Assembly: GCA_964007475.1 (NCBI GenBank)
Contig: OZ023273.1
Location: 992,001 to 1,056,000, forward strand
Source of the DNA: Hybos culiciformis
Taxonomy: Eukaryota > Arthropoda > Insecta > Diptera > Hybotidae
Reading direction: 5' to 3'
DNA: 64,000 bases
This document shows positions 1-13,407 of this stretch, piece after piece (within the stretch, counting starts at the first letter, position 1; each line of letters starts with the position of its first letter). Under the pieces are notes generated by a model. It was not told where the DNA came from. It did no database searches and was given only the letters and a program-made list of their open reading frames with translations. The position numbers were made by a program, and so were the translations under genes.

Positions 1-1974
1 TATTTATTTATAAAAAAAAGTATTTATTGAGAAATTGTTAATAAACTAAGTCAAGAGTAAAAATTAATAGAAAATGAAATAAAAACAAGCAATTAGTGGA
101 CTCTATTTGCCAAATATTTCAATAAATCATTAGAATATAATTTTTATTATTTATGTGTCGATTATTAAAATTTAATAACTTAAATTAACATATCATTAAA
201 TAAGGCATAAGAAGCACAACATTGCAATTTTATATCTTCTTAGTGAAAAAATTTTGAGTTTAACACCTTAGTTTTTATTTAATTTATTGTCTATTAGTTC
301 AAATATATCGAATTTGTATAATTAGATAATTTATGCTTAAAATATTAACAATTTCATGATATCAAATTGAATTTTAATACTTTATTTTTTTACAATACGT
401 TTTACATTTATACGTAAATGTAAAATACAGGCTTTTTTTCAGTGATTATTTTTTTGTATTATCAGTAGTAATGCACATATTTTTTCTTCTTTAAAACAAA
501 CTAAATTACATTAAAGAATTGTTCAATTTTAATTTTAATAAATTTTAATAAAAAATTCGTTTAGACAAAAGGACAGTACCTAGCAAAACAAACTACAAAA
601 AAATACGCATCACATAATGAATGATGAAACAAAAAGAGAAACATATTGCTTGCTAAATAAACTGATGAAAATGAATTAATTTTATTAACAAAAGCAAAAC
701 AAATATTCAATATTAGTAAAATATGGTGATATGAAACTTTGAATTTTGAAAAATTTTAAGCATTTTGTATATATTTATTATATTCGATGTAGGCATATCA
801 ATTTGGCTAACACATATCAATTTAAAGAAATTAACTATGATTTAATATGTAAATCAATAATGGAAACGAGTTATACATAATTATTCACCGCAATAAGATG
901 ACTAAAAAGATAAATTATTTACTGAAAATTTTAGGAGTATCTTTTCGAAAATACTATGAAATGACACATATTTGAAAGTATCATTGAATTATGAGTAAAA
1001 GAAAAGTAGAATAGAATTAAGAAATAGTCCTGTTGATAATTATTTCTTAATTATCTACATGACTATTGTAAGTGAAATATTGTATGTCTAATGCTAAGAA
1101 AAAATCTTGAATATTTTCAATGACGAAAATTAAATTTTCATGTGTTATGAATTTAAGATTTGTTTTAAATTGATCACATTACTAAAATTTTTCAATAATT
1201 TAGTTTCAATCTAAATTTCATTTAGCGAAATATTTTTTTTTTAAATAATAAAATTTATAATTAACATAATTGAAAATAAAATTTTAATTGTATATTTTTT
1301 AAACATTATAAACAAGCATACAATTAAAATATTTTGTTTTATTTCTACCAACCATGGCATATGTTCATCACTTGGATGTTGGTAATCTTGAGATTTTTCC
1401 AGGAAACTATAATTTACATTTGTCCAATATTAATAATTTATATTTTTCCAATGACTAATTTTATAATTTATTTTTATTTATTATCAGAATGGAATTGACC
1501 ATATTTAGCAAAATTAAAGGCGCCTATAAATTCTTGTAGTTTTTCTATTCAACATTTTTTAAGTTCTATAGTAGTAGTCCTTTTTTATGTTTGTTATATT
1601 TAAAATTGATTCTGGGATAACATTAATTGAAATAGAGTTGTTAAGGATTAAGAAAATTAAATTGTGTTATGTGCGCCACTGAAATCTAAGAATAAATAGC
1701 CAATAAAAAATAACTAAGAGTTTCCGGTGACTAATGAGATCCCTGCATGAATCTAAAAACTACAAGAACTTAAGTAAGTTTGGATTTCTTCAAGATTTTC
1801 GATTCTAAGTCAAACGGATCCAAAATATTAAGCTTGCTATGGTGCTTCTAGACACTTACACATTTCTAATTTCAGTCTAAAAGTGTTGGCCATTCTTTTC
1901 CTCTAAAAGTCGAATGCCCTCTTTGACATTTAGTGTTAATTTAAAAGCATTTTTTTTCTACTTTTAATACCTAC
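1..1974. other. AT-rich intronic sequence, no further exon seen
   Basis: Presumed intron of the V-ATPase gene between exon 4b and the next exon, which would begin with the conserved FVAGVI block. I looked for that block on the minus strand and did not find it, so the gene must continue outside the window. Slightly GC-richer text at about 1590-1960 gave no convincing exon. Confidence 0.5.
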
Positions 1975-2072
1975 CCAAGTTGAACTGGACCCATTGAATG
2001 TCCAACTCTAACTTCGTCCGTTATTAATGCTCTGGTCATTGATTCAGTAGTGGTGTTTAAGCCACCCTCTTG
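1975..2072 (-). CDS. Vha100-1: Alternative exon 4b of the V-ATPase subunit a gene ([10 protein letters not shown] form)
   Basis: 98 bp exon with an AG acceptor (…AAATTTATAG) and a GTAGGT donor, entered in phase 0 and left in phase 2. It encodes [20 protein letters not shown] followed by [13 protein letters not shown]. This is the other form of the variable linker known in animal subunit a isoforms. Being about 2.4 kb beyond exon 4a with identical phases, it is most simply a mutually exclusive partner. Including both would also need matching phases (2 into 0) and would shift the frame, which argues that only one is used per transcript. Confidence 0.87.
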
Positions 2073-5000
2073 CTATAAATTTTAATTTATTCTATTTGTA
2101 TTAAGTATTTTTTGTAATAATAAGTTTTCTAAATTATTATTTATTTTTGTTTATTAAAAAAATATAAATGATTAATGAAATGATTAATGAACAGTTTAAT
2201 GAACAGAAATTGTACGTATACATACATTAATCATGATATTATGTTATGAGAATTTATTAATAATAACAATTTTAAAAATATTTTTTGTTTGACCGAAATT
2301 CATCATATAAATTTATTTAAGAAAACAAATGTAAGGAAAATATTATGATCTATGTACGGAGAAACCACATTTTATAATCTTTAAATTTTAAAATAAAATA
2401 AATACTTTTATATACATTTGCCGATAAAATTTTTAAAACAATATTTCTTATATTCCGTAATTGTTATATTGTGTTAGTTATAATATAGTGTTAAGGTTGA
2501 TAGTTTATGACAGAGATAAAGGTTAAATATTTTTTATGAATATTTAATCTTGTTTTCACGAAACTATGATGAATCACGTCCAAAATTTTATTTTTATTTT
2601 TATCTATTCTTTATTTAATTAATACCATTATTTAAAATATTTTTATATTAGAAAACTACCTATAATTCATTATTCAAAGCGATGAACTTTTCATTTTACT
2701 TTTCTCTAAAAAGTTTTTTAATTCATGCTTTTTTTTTGTATAAATCCTAAAAATTTCTTCGAAATAATGATTGCTAATAAAAAACCAGATGAGCGATTAT
2801 TTTTACTACCAAATCCATTAACGAAAAAAAACGTTTTATACGTAAAAATTATTGACTTTAGTCATAATACAGTATAAACAATTATGTATTATATTAATTA
2901 TTTTTTTTTAATAACTTAGAGTAAGTAAATATCTTGTTTAAAAAAGGCAATTATATTAATTACATAAATATACCCAAAAACCATGCGAATTAGAAAATTG
3001 ATGTTACAAAACAAAAAAATATGTGCATTTTTACAATAAATATTTAAAAAAAAAAACATTATTCTTAATATTCTAGAACTAACTTTTATTTTTTTTTATC
3101 TTAATTCTACATTTTTTTCACATTGAATACTTTTTCAGTTCACAGAATCGTCGTGAACAAAAATAGTTAGAAAAAATTTGGAAATATTTTTAAAGGATTT
3201 TTAATTCTGAAGAAAGGAAAAAGGGTAACAAAATATGGAATGGAGAAATACCAAACTCAAAATAAGTGCTCTCAATAGAAAATTATATTATACATTTTGA
3301 TTTTTGTTTCCGCCAATAGTTATTAAGTTCAGTGATATCTTCATTCATATATTTCAATAAAACTATATTCCACATTTTAATTAATTTCTGAAAAAGTATT
3401 CGACACAATTTTAATGTCATTTAAGATTCATTAAAAACTTAATTAATTAATTTTTCGTTTTTCTTAAACGAATTCCTTTAACCTATAACTATATAATAAT
3501 AATTTAAATAAGTTTTGAGGTAACACAACACATTACATATATTGTATGTATAATTATTCAATACGATTTCTTGTTGTTATTTAACTGACGAAGGTAAACA
3601 TGAAATTTTTTTACACAAACATTTATTTTTAATGATATTGATTTCAATAAATATATGTTTTATTTAGCAACATTTATAGCTTGCCTTAATTGACCTCTAA
3701 CAGGGCCAAACGGTGTAAATTCAGTTTCTGGAAAGCAATTTATTTCTAAATATTCTTTCGATAACTTTTTCTAATAAAATAAAATAAAAAATTAATAAAA
3801 AAAATTATAGTTGAAAAAAAAACCAATTATTCTGGAAATATTTTTAATGAGAATCTCGAAAGAGAAAAATCAGTTTCAGTTTATAAATTTTATCTTTTTT
3901 TTTTTGCTGAAGCAGAATAAAATAAATTTTGGATAAAGTACAAAATTTATTAAAAATAAAATAGATCTAATTAGATAGGTATCACAAATCATCAGTTTTT
4001 AATATAAATTTACATTACCATGTAACTGTAGCCTTTAAAAATAATTGATAAGAATACCATAATTTGAATTGAAATCCGTCTTAAAATCAACTTTAAATTA
4101 TCTTTTAAAATTTAAAATATTTTCTAATGACCTGTTAGCAATTAAAAATTATCAGATTTTCCCCCAAATCCATAAGTTATTTGATTTCAAAATAAATTTA
4201 TAATTATATTTTTTTTTTGTATACACAAGGCAATGTAAGCCATTGAATTGAATTATAATTTTATCACTGATTTTTTTCTCTTTATATATGAAGTTACAAC
4301 AATAACAAAATTAATGACATCAAACATAAAAATCATTTCAATTTGCAAAAAAAAAAAATAACATATTTTATTTCCTTTGAAGTTTTATTAAATGTTTCCT
4401 TATTTTTTTTTATTTGAAATTCAGGTTAATTATTCTCATATTTACCCAAGTTTCAAATTCTGTCCTTGTTGGCTAGCTCGTACACCCTCTTCACCCAACA
4501 ATTGAACTTGTTCATCATCATTTGGATTTTCTGCCATCTGGTGGTAGCGTGCAGAAGTAAACGTGGTAAATGGCGCTGTCTTTTTTATTTTGGCAACACA
4601 ACCGAAGAAAAATCAAAACCAAAAACAAACAATAACGCACAGAAATAACGTAAAGAAAATCGCAAGACGTAACATTTGCGTAAAAACATCAAAATATTAC
4701 CCCCGTCCGATGTCGTCATTCCAAACAATAATAACGATTTAATTTCAAAATGAAAATAAAATTATAATATGGTGTAATAATTTATTTTTTAATTTTTTTT
4801 TTGTTTTGGCATAGCAATTCAAATGCGGGAATGGAATGAAAAAAGTAAGGAAAAAATAATAATCAAAACTAAGATATTGAAAAATAATAACATTGTACTA
4901 CTAATTTAATAATTAAAATTAAAATAAATGCTTAAAAATAATAATTAATTATGTATATATTTATATTATAATTTAGTTAAATACAATGACCCAAAAAATC

Positions 5001-8000
5001 AATTAAACAGTAGGACCTATATATTTATATATTATAGCCAATAGCCATATTATGTATATATAAATTATTTTATTTCTTATAATGATAATCTTATAAATAA
5101 CTAATTATGTGTATATATAAGAATATAATTTCAGGAGTAATAATAACGCAATATATATTTTTAGTGTTTATGTTCTTAATTATAATTACACATTTATTAT
5201 GTTCATTCCATTCTTTGTTGTTATTCATAATATTAAGTTTAGTTCATGAATCCGATTGAAACGCTACTTCTAAATGTAAGAAAACAGAAAACAATTTTAA
5301 ATGAGTCGAATTTACACATTTTGTATTTTCAACTTTATTATACTATCATTGCTTTCTTTGAAGAATTCTCATTGGAACTAAAAAAAAAATTTTCCTTTTC
5401 TCTTTTCACTTTATTTTATAAATCTGCATTTGTGCTTTTTTTCAATAATTATTAAATAATTGTCTAGAAACCAGTTCCATAAGTTTTAGCTAGATAACAT
5501 AAATAATAAATAATTCTAATATATTTTGAGTCATTGTATTTGAAACTTATAATTATAATTTATTATAAGATCTGCGACATCTTAAATCAATTTTATTGAT
5601 TATTTTTTTTTTTTAGACAACTTAATTTTAATGATTTTTTTTTTTCAATGTATTTGAATATTCGATGATTCTCCACTTCACAATTTTAACTTAACATTGA
5701 ATTAATTCAATATGAAAAAATTAAGATTACGGCCTTCCTTATTAATTTTTTTTTAATTATTGTGAGATGTGTGAGTTAGGTATATTATTATAGAAATTAT
5801 TTATTTTTAAAATAGAGGCAGATCTTATTTCACTAAATGTAATACTTGCTGATTTAATACTCAAAAGCTTAAAGTTAGTACGGAACAATTTTTATAAATA
5901 AGAATAACATTAAACAAAAATATATATAATACGACAATAATAAACACTCAACTAAATAAGGAAGCTCATACTAAAATAAAATTACTAATTATGCACAATA
6001 ATAAATTAGAAATTATAATAAACTACATAATTTTTATTTTAGTCGATGTGTTTATAAAAAATATTAAATTTTTTTTTGTTGATAACTCCAATCGGACTTA
6101 GATTAATCTTGTATCAATGTCAGTTAAGTAATTTGCTTTAACATTCGACTTATAAAAACTTTGATAATCAAGGTTATTAGAAGTTAGATATTTTTATATT
6201 ATATTGATGTTGTAATAGAGGGAACTATTCAATTTTTTAATGAAACTGATATATTTAGCTCCTACATGGGAACTCAGAAATATTTATTTTTTTGAGATAA
6301 AAAATTACTAAGTATATTTTAAAAAATTTTACCTGAATATAAAAATCTTATTAACTTTTTCTCTACCGAGAAATATTATTGATGTATTATAATAATAAAT
6401 ATTAATATTAAATATTAAAAATATTACATATTAATAGGTAACTTAGTAATAATAAAATATAACTTTCACATTTGACAATATCTAATCCTCGCAATTGATA
6501 AAATTATAATAGTAAATAAATTATATAAAATTGATGTGGTTAAATACTAAGCTGTTTAAGCAATACTCATGCAATGTACCAAACAGAGCCGTCAAAAATT
6601 GTAAGTTGTAAGAAAAAAACTAGGTGGTCCGAATCAAAATAAAAGTGTTATTTGTACAAAAAACCATCATCATATTTAAAAACCTACATTTTGACAAATA
6701 TTTATTACAAGTAATAATATTACATGTCATTTTCTATAAATTACAAGCCATACATTTCACTTGTACAGTGATATTATATGGTTCCAACTAATTAATATTT
6801 TTTTATTGATTATCAATATCGGTACTTTTATGTTCGATTATCAATATCGGTACTATTATCATCAAAGTAGTAGTTTTGTAAAAAAAAAAATTTTTATAAG
6901 AATATTTTGATTCAAATTTATATAAACAAAGATCCACTAATAATATTAAGAAGTAACAATTGTAAAAAAAACTCACGAATATAATAAAATTACATGATTA
7001 TAAATTATTCTTATGTATAATGTTGTTAAATTATGGTGAATTAAACTTTAAATATACAAGTATATAATGAAGTATTGCACATTTTTGATCAAAACATATG
7101 TTTTATTTTAACTGTTCAATTTATTATCAGTTAATAATGCATAATTTTGTTCAAAATTGAATAAATAATGTAAAATAATGGAAAATAAAACAAATTTTAT
7201 AATAAAAAATTATTAAAATAAAAAAACCTTAATTTTTCGGGAATATTTTTTAAATATTAACAATCTTTTTATTTTTACTTTATATTTGATATACATATCG
7301 CAAGCATACCAGTAAATTCGAATAGTTTTAACGTGGAATTGGAAATCAACTATAAGTGTTTGTTAGTTGAATTGAGATTTTGGTACTTCACAGAAAGCAT
7401 GCTCCCAATTAGATAAAAATGTTAAAGAGTAATTTATCAATTATTTAAAAAAAAAAAATCTGCGTATTCCTTAGTCTGATAAAAACAAAAAGTTGCCTTA
7501 TTAATATATTTTCTTAATAAAAATTTTAATTAAGACAAATTTTTTTTTTCCCATATTTTTATTTTGTAGTTTAGGTATCATTTAAAAAAAAAATTTTTAA
7601 TAAATTATTTACAACTTGCCTGCAATATGAAAATCAAAAATTAAAAAAAAAAAAATTGTTTTTCTTAATAAAAAATTATTTTAAAATTTAGGTTTTTAGT
7701 AAAAAAATGCACATATATTTTTGAATACAAATATCGTGTAATTTTGTGGGTTGTGTTTTTTTTTTGGCATATTTAGGTTAAAATTATGGTTATAAAAAAA
7801 AAAAAAAAAAACCATTCCAACACCCAAAAATATTAGTTATATAATTAAAAAAAAAAATCAAAACTAAAAATCATAAATTAATTTTTCTTTAAAAATTAAA
7901 TTATCAACTGGTATACATATTTGAATATTTTTAGTGAAAATTCGAAAAAAGGATTGAATTTAATTAAAGAATCTTACAGTTTTTTATAATTTCATAAAAT

Positions 8001-10571
8001 TGAATAGTTAAAAATTTTCAGAAATAATTTTTTATTCTTATTTAACATTAAATTAAGAAAAGCAGCTTGAATTCAATTAAAGAATATTAATTTTTCATAG
8101 TTTCATAAAATTAAATAATTAGGTATTCGAAAATTTTCAAATATTTTACAATATATTAAGGAAATAAACTAGAAAATTTTTTGATACAAATAATTAAGCA
8201 ATTTATCAATTAAAAAACATCATAATGTATTTTAATTCACAAAAAAATTACCCTTCGCATTGTATAATTTAAAGAAACTTTTATTTTATGAATTTAGTAC
8301 ACTGATGAAGTGGAATATTTTTATATGACAAATGCCAGATCATTTGCTTGAAATGCTCTACTAATGCTAAAACGTATCTATTAGAAACTTTATATTATAA
8401 ATATTTCCACTAAAAAATTGCTTCTTCTCTATGTTGTTACCATTATTAAAAAGAAAATAAATTTAATTATAATAAACTGAAACCTAATTATATAGTACTA
8501 CAATTGAAATCAGATAAAAAAAAAAAAAATAGAAATACGTTAAATTATTTTTTAATCTATTATGTAAATTTTAATTTTTTTTATTAAATAAAAAAAAGAT
8601 AATAAATTATTAAGGAAGATAATGTGGGAAAAATGTTTAACGCGTATAATTTCGTTAAAAAATTTTTTTTTCCTTTTTCAAAGATTCTAAGTTCCATTTT
8701 ATTGTTGAATTATAAACTTTTTTTCAGTTGTGTTGACGAGATATTTTAAAATATTTTAGAGAAAAAAAAATTTCTATAATAAATTTTTTAAAATAAAATT
8801 TTGTTTTATTTTTAGTTTTTAAAAGCAAATTAATATAAATAATAAATTAAATATAACAGATATTTTACTGCAACATCATTAATATTATATGTTATTAAAA
8901 TTTGAGGAGTCAAAGCTTTAAAATCAATGTGTTAAAAAAAAAAAACTGTTTTATATATTGATAAATCAGCAATGTAGACAAGTGAAACGAGTTCTAATTA
9001 CATAAATATAAAATTTTTCAGCTTCGAAATATTATTCAGTAAAAATCCATTATAGTAATTTATTAATTTTAGAATATAAAATAAAAACTTTTTTTTTTAT
9101 TATTATAAGAAAATCATCGAAATGTTAGTAAACGTGCTCTCGATGTCAATGTTATTTACAAAAAAAAAAAAAAAATAAATAAATAAATAAGAAGTTCATT
9201 TTTTATTTTTTCAAATAAAATAATTTAATTGAAAATTGTATTTTTCAATACATAAAAAGTTTCATAAGTTACATTTAAGCATAATTATTCCTATTCTGGA
9301 ATTTCAATATATAGACAAAAAAAAAATTAATTTTAATACTAAATAATATATTAGAACATAATACTTATTACGAAAATTACCATATCATAGCATTAAAATT
9401 GTCTCCAAACAAATCTTTAGTTAAATATTATTATTTTTATACATAATGCATACAACATACATAATCCATACCTTTGTTCCGTCAAATAAGGTTGAGAAAT
9501 ACTTATATAAAATTTTCGATCTCGTAGAACTTTGATTTCAATTCGATTATGAGATTACAATTTCAGTGAATTTTAATAAATTTTATCTTTACATTTTCAC
9601 TGTAAATTTTAGTCGATAAAAACGACTTATACCTGATATGAAGATCATATTTTTTTTTCTTAAATAGTCCACAATTGATAATATTTTAGTTCTAATTTTT
9701 TTTTGGCAGTACGATTAGAATCAATTAAAAATTATTATTTAAAAACCTTATGTTAGAAACGAATCGCATTTTAAACTATTTCAGATTAAATGTTCACAAA
9801 TGAAACTTTTTTACATACTTTAAATAATGGTCGCCTTTATACAAAAAAAAACATATGATTTCGCTTTATACACAAAATATTAAATTTAATATTAAAAAAA
9901 ATTTAATATTATAAAAATTTAATATTATAAAAATTTAATATCAAAAAAAATTAATACAAAAATAATCTAATTTTTTTTTTAAATGAATATAAAAAAAAAA
10001 AAACGCAATAAAAATTACCTCATCGAAGAACACTTGAGTTTTCCTTAATATATGCTTTAATTCAGTTAATTCCAAGAAATTACGTTTTAATGCTTCAGCA
10101 TTTTGGTTAACTTCTCTTAACTCATTTTCCAATTTTTCAAAAGTTGCCTAAAAAATAACAAATCAAATCTTAATTCTAAAAAATATAAAATTTTTAGATA
10201 AAATTACCTCAAGATCAATCATTTCTCGTGGTTGAGGTGCTTCTGGATTTTCACCAGTATCTAGCATTGGTATACCATCACGATTGATCTCTTTTTCAAG
10301 GTAACGCAATTTACGTTCCATTTCATCACAACGTCGAACTTCGTTGACAAATTTACGTTGAAAAGCATTTACATCGGGATTAAGCTAAAATTATTTGAAA
10401 AATTAATTTACTAATTTAGTTATTTATTATAGTGTTTTTTTTTTTTTTACTTACATCACGAAATTGTACCAACCCCAATTCGCCTAGTTCTGAGACACAT
10501 GCATATGCAGCTTCACTCTGAAGAAATAATTGGCATAATGTCATTTCTTCGCTTCGAAACAACGACCCCAT
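1975..10571 (-). CDS. Vha100-1: V-type proton ATPase 116 kDa subunit a, N-terminal exons (partial; continues past base 1)
   Basis: Coding exons on the minus strand: 10571-10455 (39 aa, starts [10 protein letters not shown]), 10384-10208 (59 aa), 10147-10019 (43 aa, ends TQVFFDE), then one of two alternative exons (4537-4446 or 2072-1975). The first three all end in phase 0 with GT donors and AG acceptors, giving 141 continuous residues. They match the conserved N-terminal cytosolic domain of subunit a ([44 protein letters not shown] in spirit). By family knowledge this V0 subunit forms the proton half-channels with its C-terminal membrane domain, which lies beyond the left edge; the N-terminal domain seen here contacts the V1 stator. 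The start is fixed by MGSLFRSE, the usual family start. Intron 3 is unusually long (about 5.5 or 7.9 kb, depending on the exon used). The Vha100-1 paralogue assignment rests on the alternative exons and on memory. Confidence 0.95.
3660..3770 (-). CDS. Candidate terminal exon of unknown gene, inside the V-ATPase intron
   Basis: After an acceptor-like TTTTATTTTATTAG, 36 codons run to a TAA, reading [18 protein letters not shown] then [18 protein letters not shown]. The composition is coding-like and less AT-biased than its surroundings. I do not recognise it. It could be the last exon of a nested gene on the same strand, or a premature-stop alternative exon of Vha100-1 (entry phase 0 would fit after FFDE). 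The plus strand also has a 23-codon open frame after CTAACAG at about 3700, so even the strand is not certain. Confidence 0.3.
   Translation of the reverse strand, partial: KKLSKEYLEINCFPETEFTPFGPVRGQLRQAINVAK
4446..4537 (-). CDS. Vha100-1: Alternative exon 4a of the V-ATPase subunit a gene ([10 protein letters not shown] form)
   Basis: 92 bp exon entered in phase 0 after a CAG acceptor and left in phase 2 (ends CTT GG before GTAAAT). It encodes [18 protein letters not shown] followed by [13 protein letters not shown]. This corresponds to the variable linker that, in animal subunit a proteins, sits between TQVFFDE and the next conserved block. Entry and exit phases equal those of the exon at 1975-2072, so either joins both neighbours in frame. 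It opens with an ATG, but upstream there is a splice acceptor rather than a promoter, so it is an internal exon. Confidence 0.85.
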
Positions 10572-13407
10572 GATGAAGTTTTTGTCGTTGTTAACTTTCT
10601 CTCAAAAACCTAAAAACATAAAACAAAACAGAAATATTTGAAAAAATGTTAATACAATATTTTTGTTTGTATCTGTCATGTTTACTGAATGAAAAATAAA
10701 TATCTTGGAATTTACTCTTAACAATTTCATAAAATATTAAAAAAAAAAAAAAAAAAACAATATAAAGTTATTGCACAAATTTGAAATTATTACAATTTTT
10801 TACACGCCTCTAAAATATTTAAGCCCCTAAATATTTAATGATTCGAGGTTAATACAGATTGTTCGAATATGCTGATAGAATTTTATTACAAATTATGACT
10901 TCATAAAACATAAAACATTAGAATCACATAACTTTGTATTATTTTATATTTTTAAAATATATATTTTTTTTTTTTTTCAAACTAAATAAATTGGAATTCG
11001 AATTATCTTTATATATAAATGTGTACAATATAATTAATTTTAAAACTGATATGAAATTATCAACAAATATTTTTTTTGATTACTGAGGGCGGTAATATTA
11101 AAAAAAAAAAAATTAATAATAGGAAACAATATTTAAAATGTACGTAAGAAATCATAGTTAATTTTAAATGTCTTTTTTTTAATGAAAAAAATTAATATGT
11201 ACTTCAAAAATGTAGATTCTATATATAAATTAAATACCTTTCAAGTATAAAATGATAGCAGTGACATATATTAAAATAAATATTGGTTCTATTTATTAAT
11301 TTTCATAATAAATTTTATCATTCAAAACACATAATTGGTCCTCAGAATTTTTTGAATAATTCTGTAGTAGTTCGGTTAGTAATAATAAATATTTAAAATA
11401 AGAATAAGTATTCTCATTCTCTTTTAATTAAAACTGAATTGAATGTTACATAAATTTGTCAGATTTATATATTAAACATTCTATTGATAAAGGAAACCTA
11501 GAGTAAAATTAATTTATAGGATCTTGAATAATGACCTTGGAGTTTTAAAATAAATCAAATTAAAATTCGAATTTACTTAGTTTATAAATTGATGTTACTT
11601 AGTCGTTAAATTTGATTTTCATAGTGCACTAAAATTTTGTTTTAAAATAATTCATGAAATACTTTTTAAATTCTTTTATCTGCATTTATCTATCAGTGAT
11701 AATGATTTATTAATATATGTATATTATATAAAATAATTTTAAATTCCTATAAATGTATATTTAATACAATATTAATGTTTTTAAGAGGACGATAAATGTA
11801 GTATGTACACATAAAAATTTGACGTAATGAATATTGGTATAAATAGATAAAAAAAAATAAACAAAAAGGGGAAGAAAAATTTTCTTAGTTAAGAAAAATC
11901 AATAATCATGTTTTATATTTAGATCAAATTTAATTATAATTCTTTAATAAATAATTTTCTTTTTTTTTTAAATTTATTATTAGGTCCATTTTTATTTAAT
12001 TTCGAAATTTTTTACTATCGTGGTCATAAAAATTCGTCTCAAATATTGTAATTTTTTTTTTCCATTCAAGAATAACATATTTTTCTGATTAAAAAGAAAT
12101 TATAAGTTTTTTTTTAAGTATCTCAGGAACAAATAACTTCTTAAAAAATATATTTGTCTTTAATGACCCGATTAATAATTGTGGTAAAAAAAAATATATA
12201 GAAAATTGAAAAATCTTTTACCACAAATCGATAATAAATTTTCTTTAAATTTACGTCCAACAAATGCAAAAATCTAATTTCAACTAAAATGAGAATTAAT
12301 TAATTTTTTTTTTTTGTGATGTGATACATAAAATTTTATATAAAGAGAAATTGGCTTGCATTGCGCTAACTCATGACAACAATTAAGTATGCTAGAAATT
12401 AAATAAATGATTAGAACCGTTTTTAATGATATCTAATGAATTTTTATCAATGACGTAAATATCATAAAACCTAATATATTATAGCAATATAGCATAAAAT
12501 AAAAATAATCAATTGAATTAGTAATTTCTTATCATCGGTAAGTTCTTTTACTAAAAGAAAACAATTTGCCGAATTAAAATAAATAATACATTTCCTGGTT
12601 GGAAGTAATTAAGTTGAATCTATTTATAGGTACAGTAAATTTTAGCTTGAAAAACAAAATTAAATAAGATAAATTGCTAGGATTTTAAATGGTAACCCTA
12701 AAATTATTTTTATAGAGTGAAAAAAGATACAAATAGAATAATAATAGTTACTGCTTATTATTGGAAAATTTCAAAAAGGAAAATTTGAATAAGAAATATA
12801 TAATAACAAATACCACATGAAAATAGACACTGAACTAAAATAATTAAATTTCTGCAATGTGAAAGTTTTATCAACGTAATATTGATTAAAAAAGAAAAGT
12901 TAATAGAATCAAACGACTTCTATACATATGTGTAGTGTCTATATGTGAAAAAGAGTGTAGTCTTCAGTGCATGTATTCATCAATATGAATTTTTTGCCCC
13001 ACGAAGAAGCCTTACGAACGAATTATTATTATATAGGTATGTATAATAATTATTAACTTACGTCGATTCAGAGAATGAGGATGATAAAAATAATTAGTTA
13101 ACCATGAAAATAATTATCAAAACTTACATTCTAAAAATTTTAAAATTTGAATAAGTTAAATTTATGTGAGAAAAAAAAAAAAAAAAAAGATCTAAATTAG
13201 AAAATAAGTATAAAGAAAAACAATAACTAAACGAAAAATAAAAAAGATCATCTAAATTAAAAATTTTATGTATATGATTTGGAGATCAAAGTTCTGTTTT
13301 GCAAGTCTTTAATTTTTTTTCGATACCCGATAAAACGAAATTCTAAGAATATACAATTTCAGCAAATAATAATTTAAAATTAATCCACAGAACTTTAAAA
13401 TAAAACA
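10572..13407. other. Intergenic region between divergent Vha100-1 and an unknown gene
   Basis: 2.8 kb of AT-rich sequence separating the minus-strand V-ATPase start from the plus-strand gene at 13408. It must hold the 5' leaders and promoters of both. I see poly(A)/poly(T) runs and no open frame of note. A slightly less AT-rich patch lies at about 12930-13030. No defined promoter motif can be supported. Confidence 0.4.

Noticed and set aside
4466..4648. Plus-strand 60-codon frame
   Set aside because: It lies opposite the minus-strand V-ATPase exon 4a, whose peptide and splice phases match the family.
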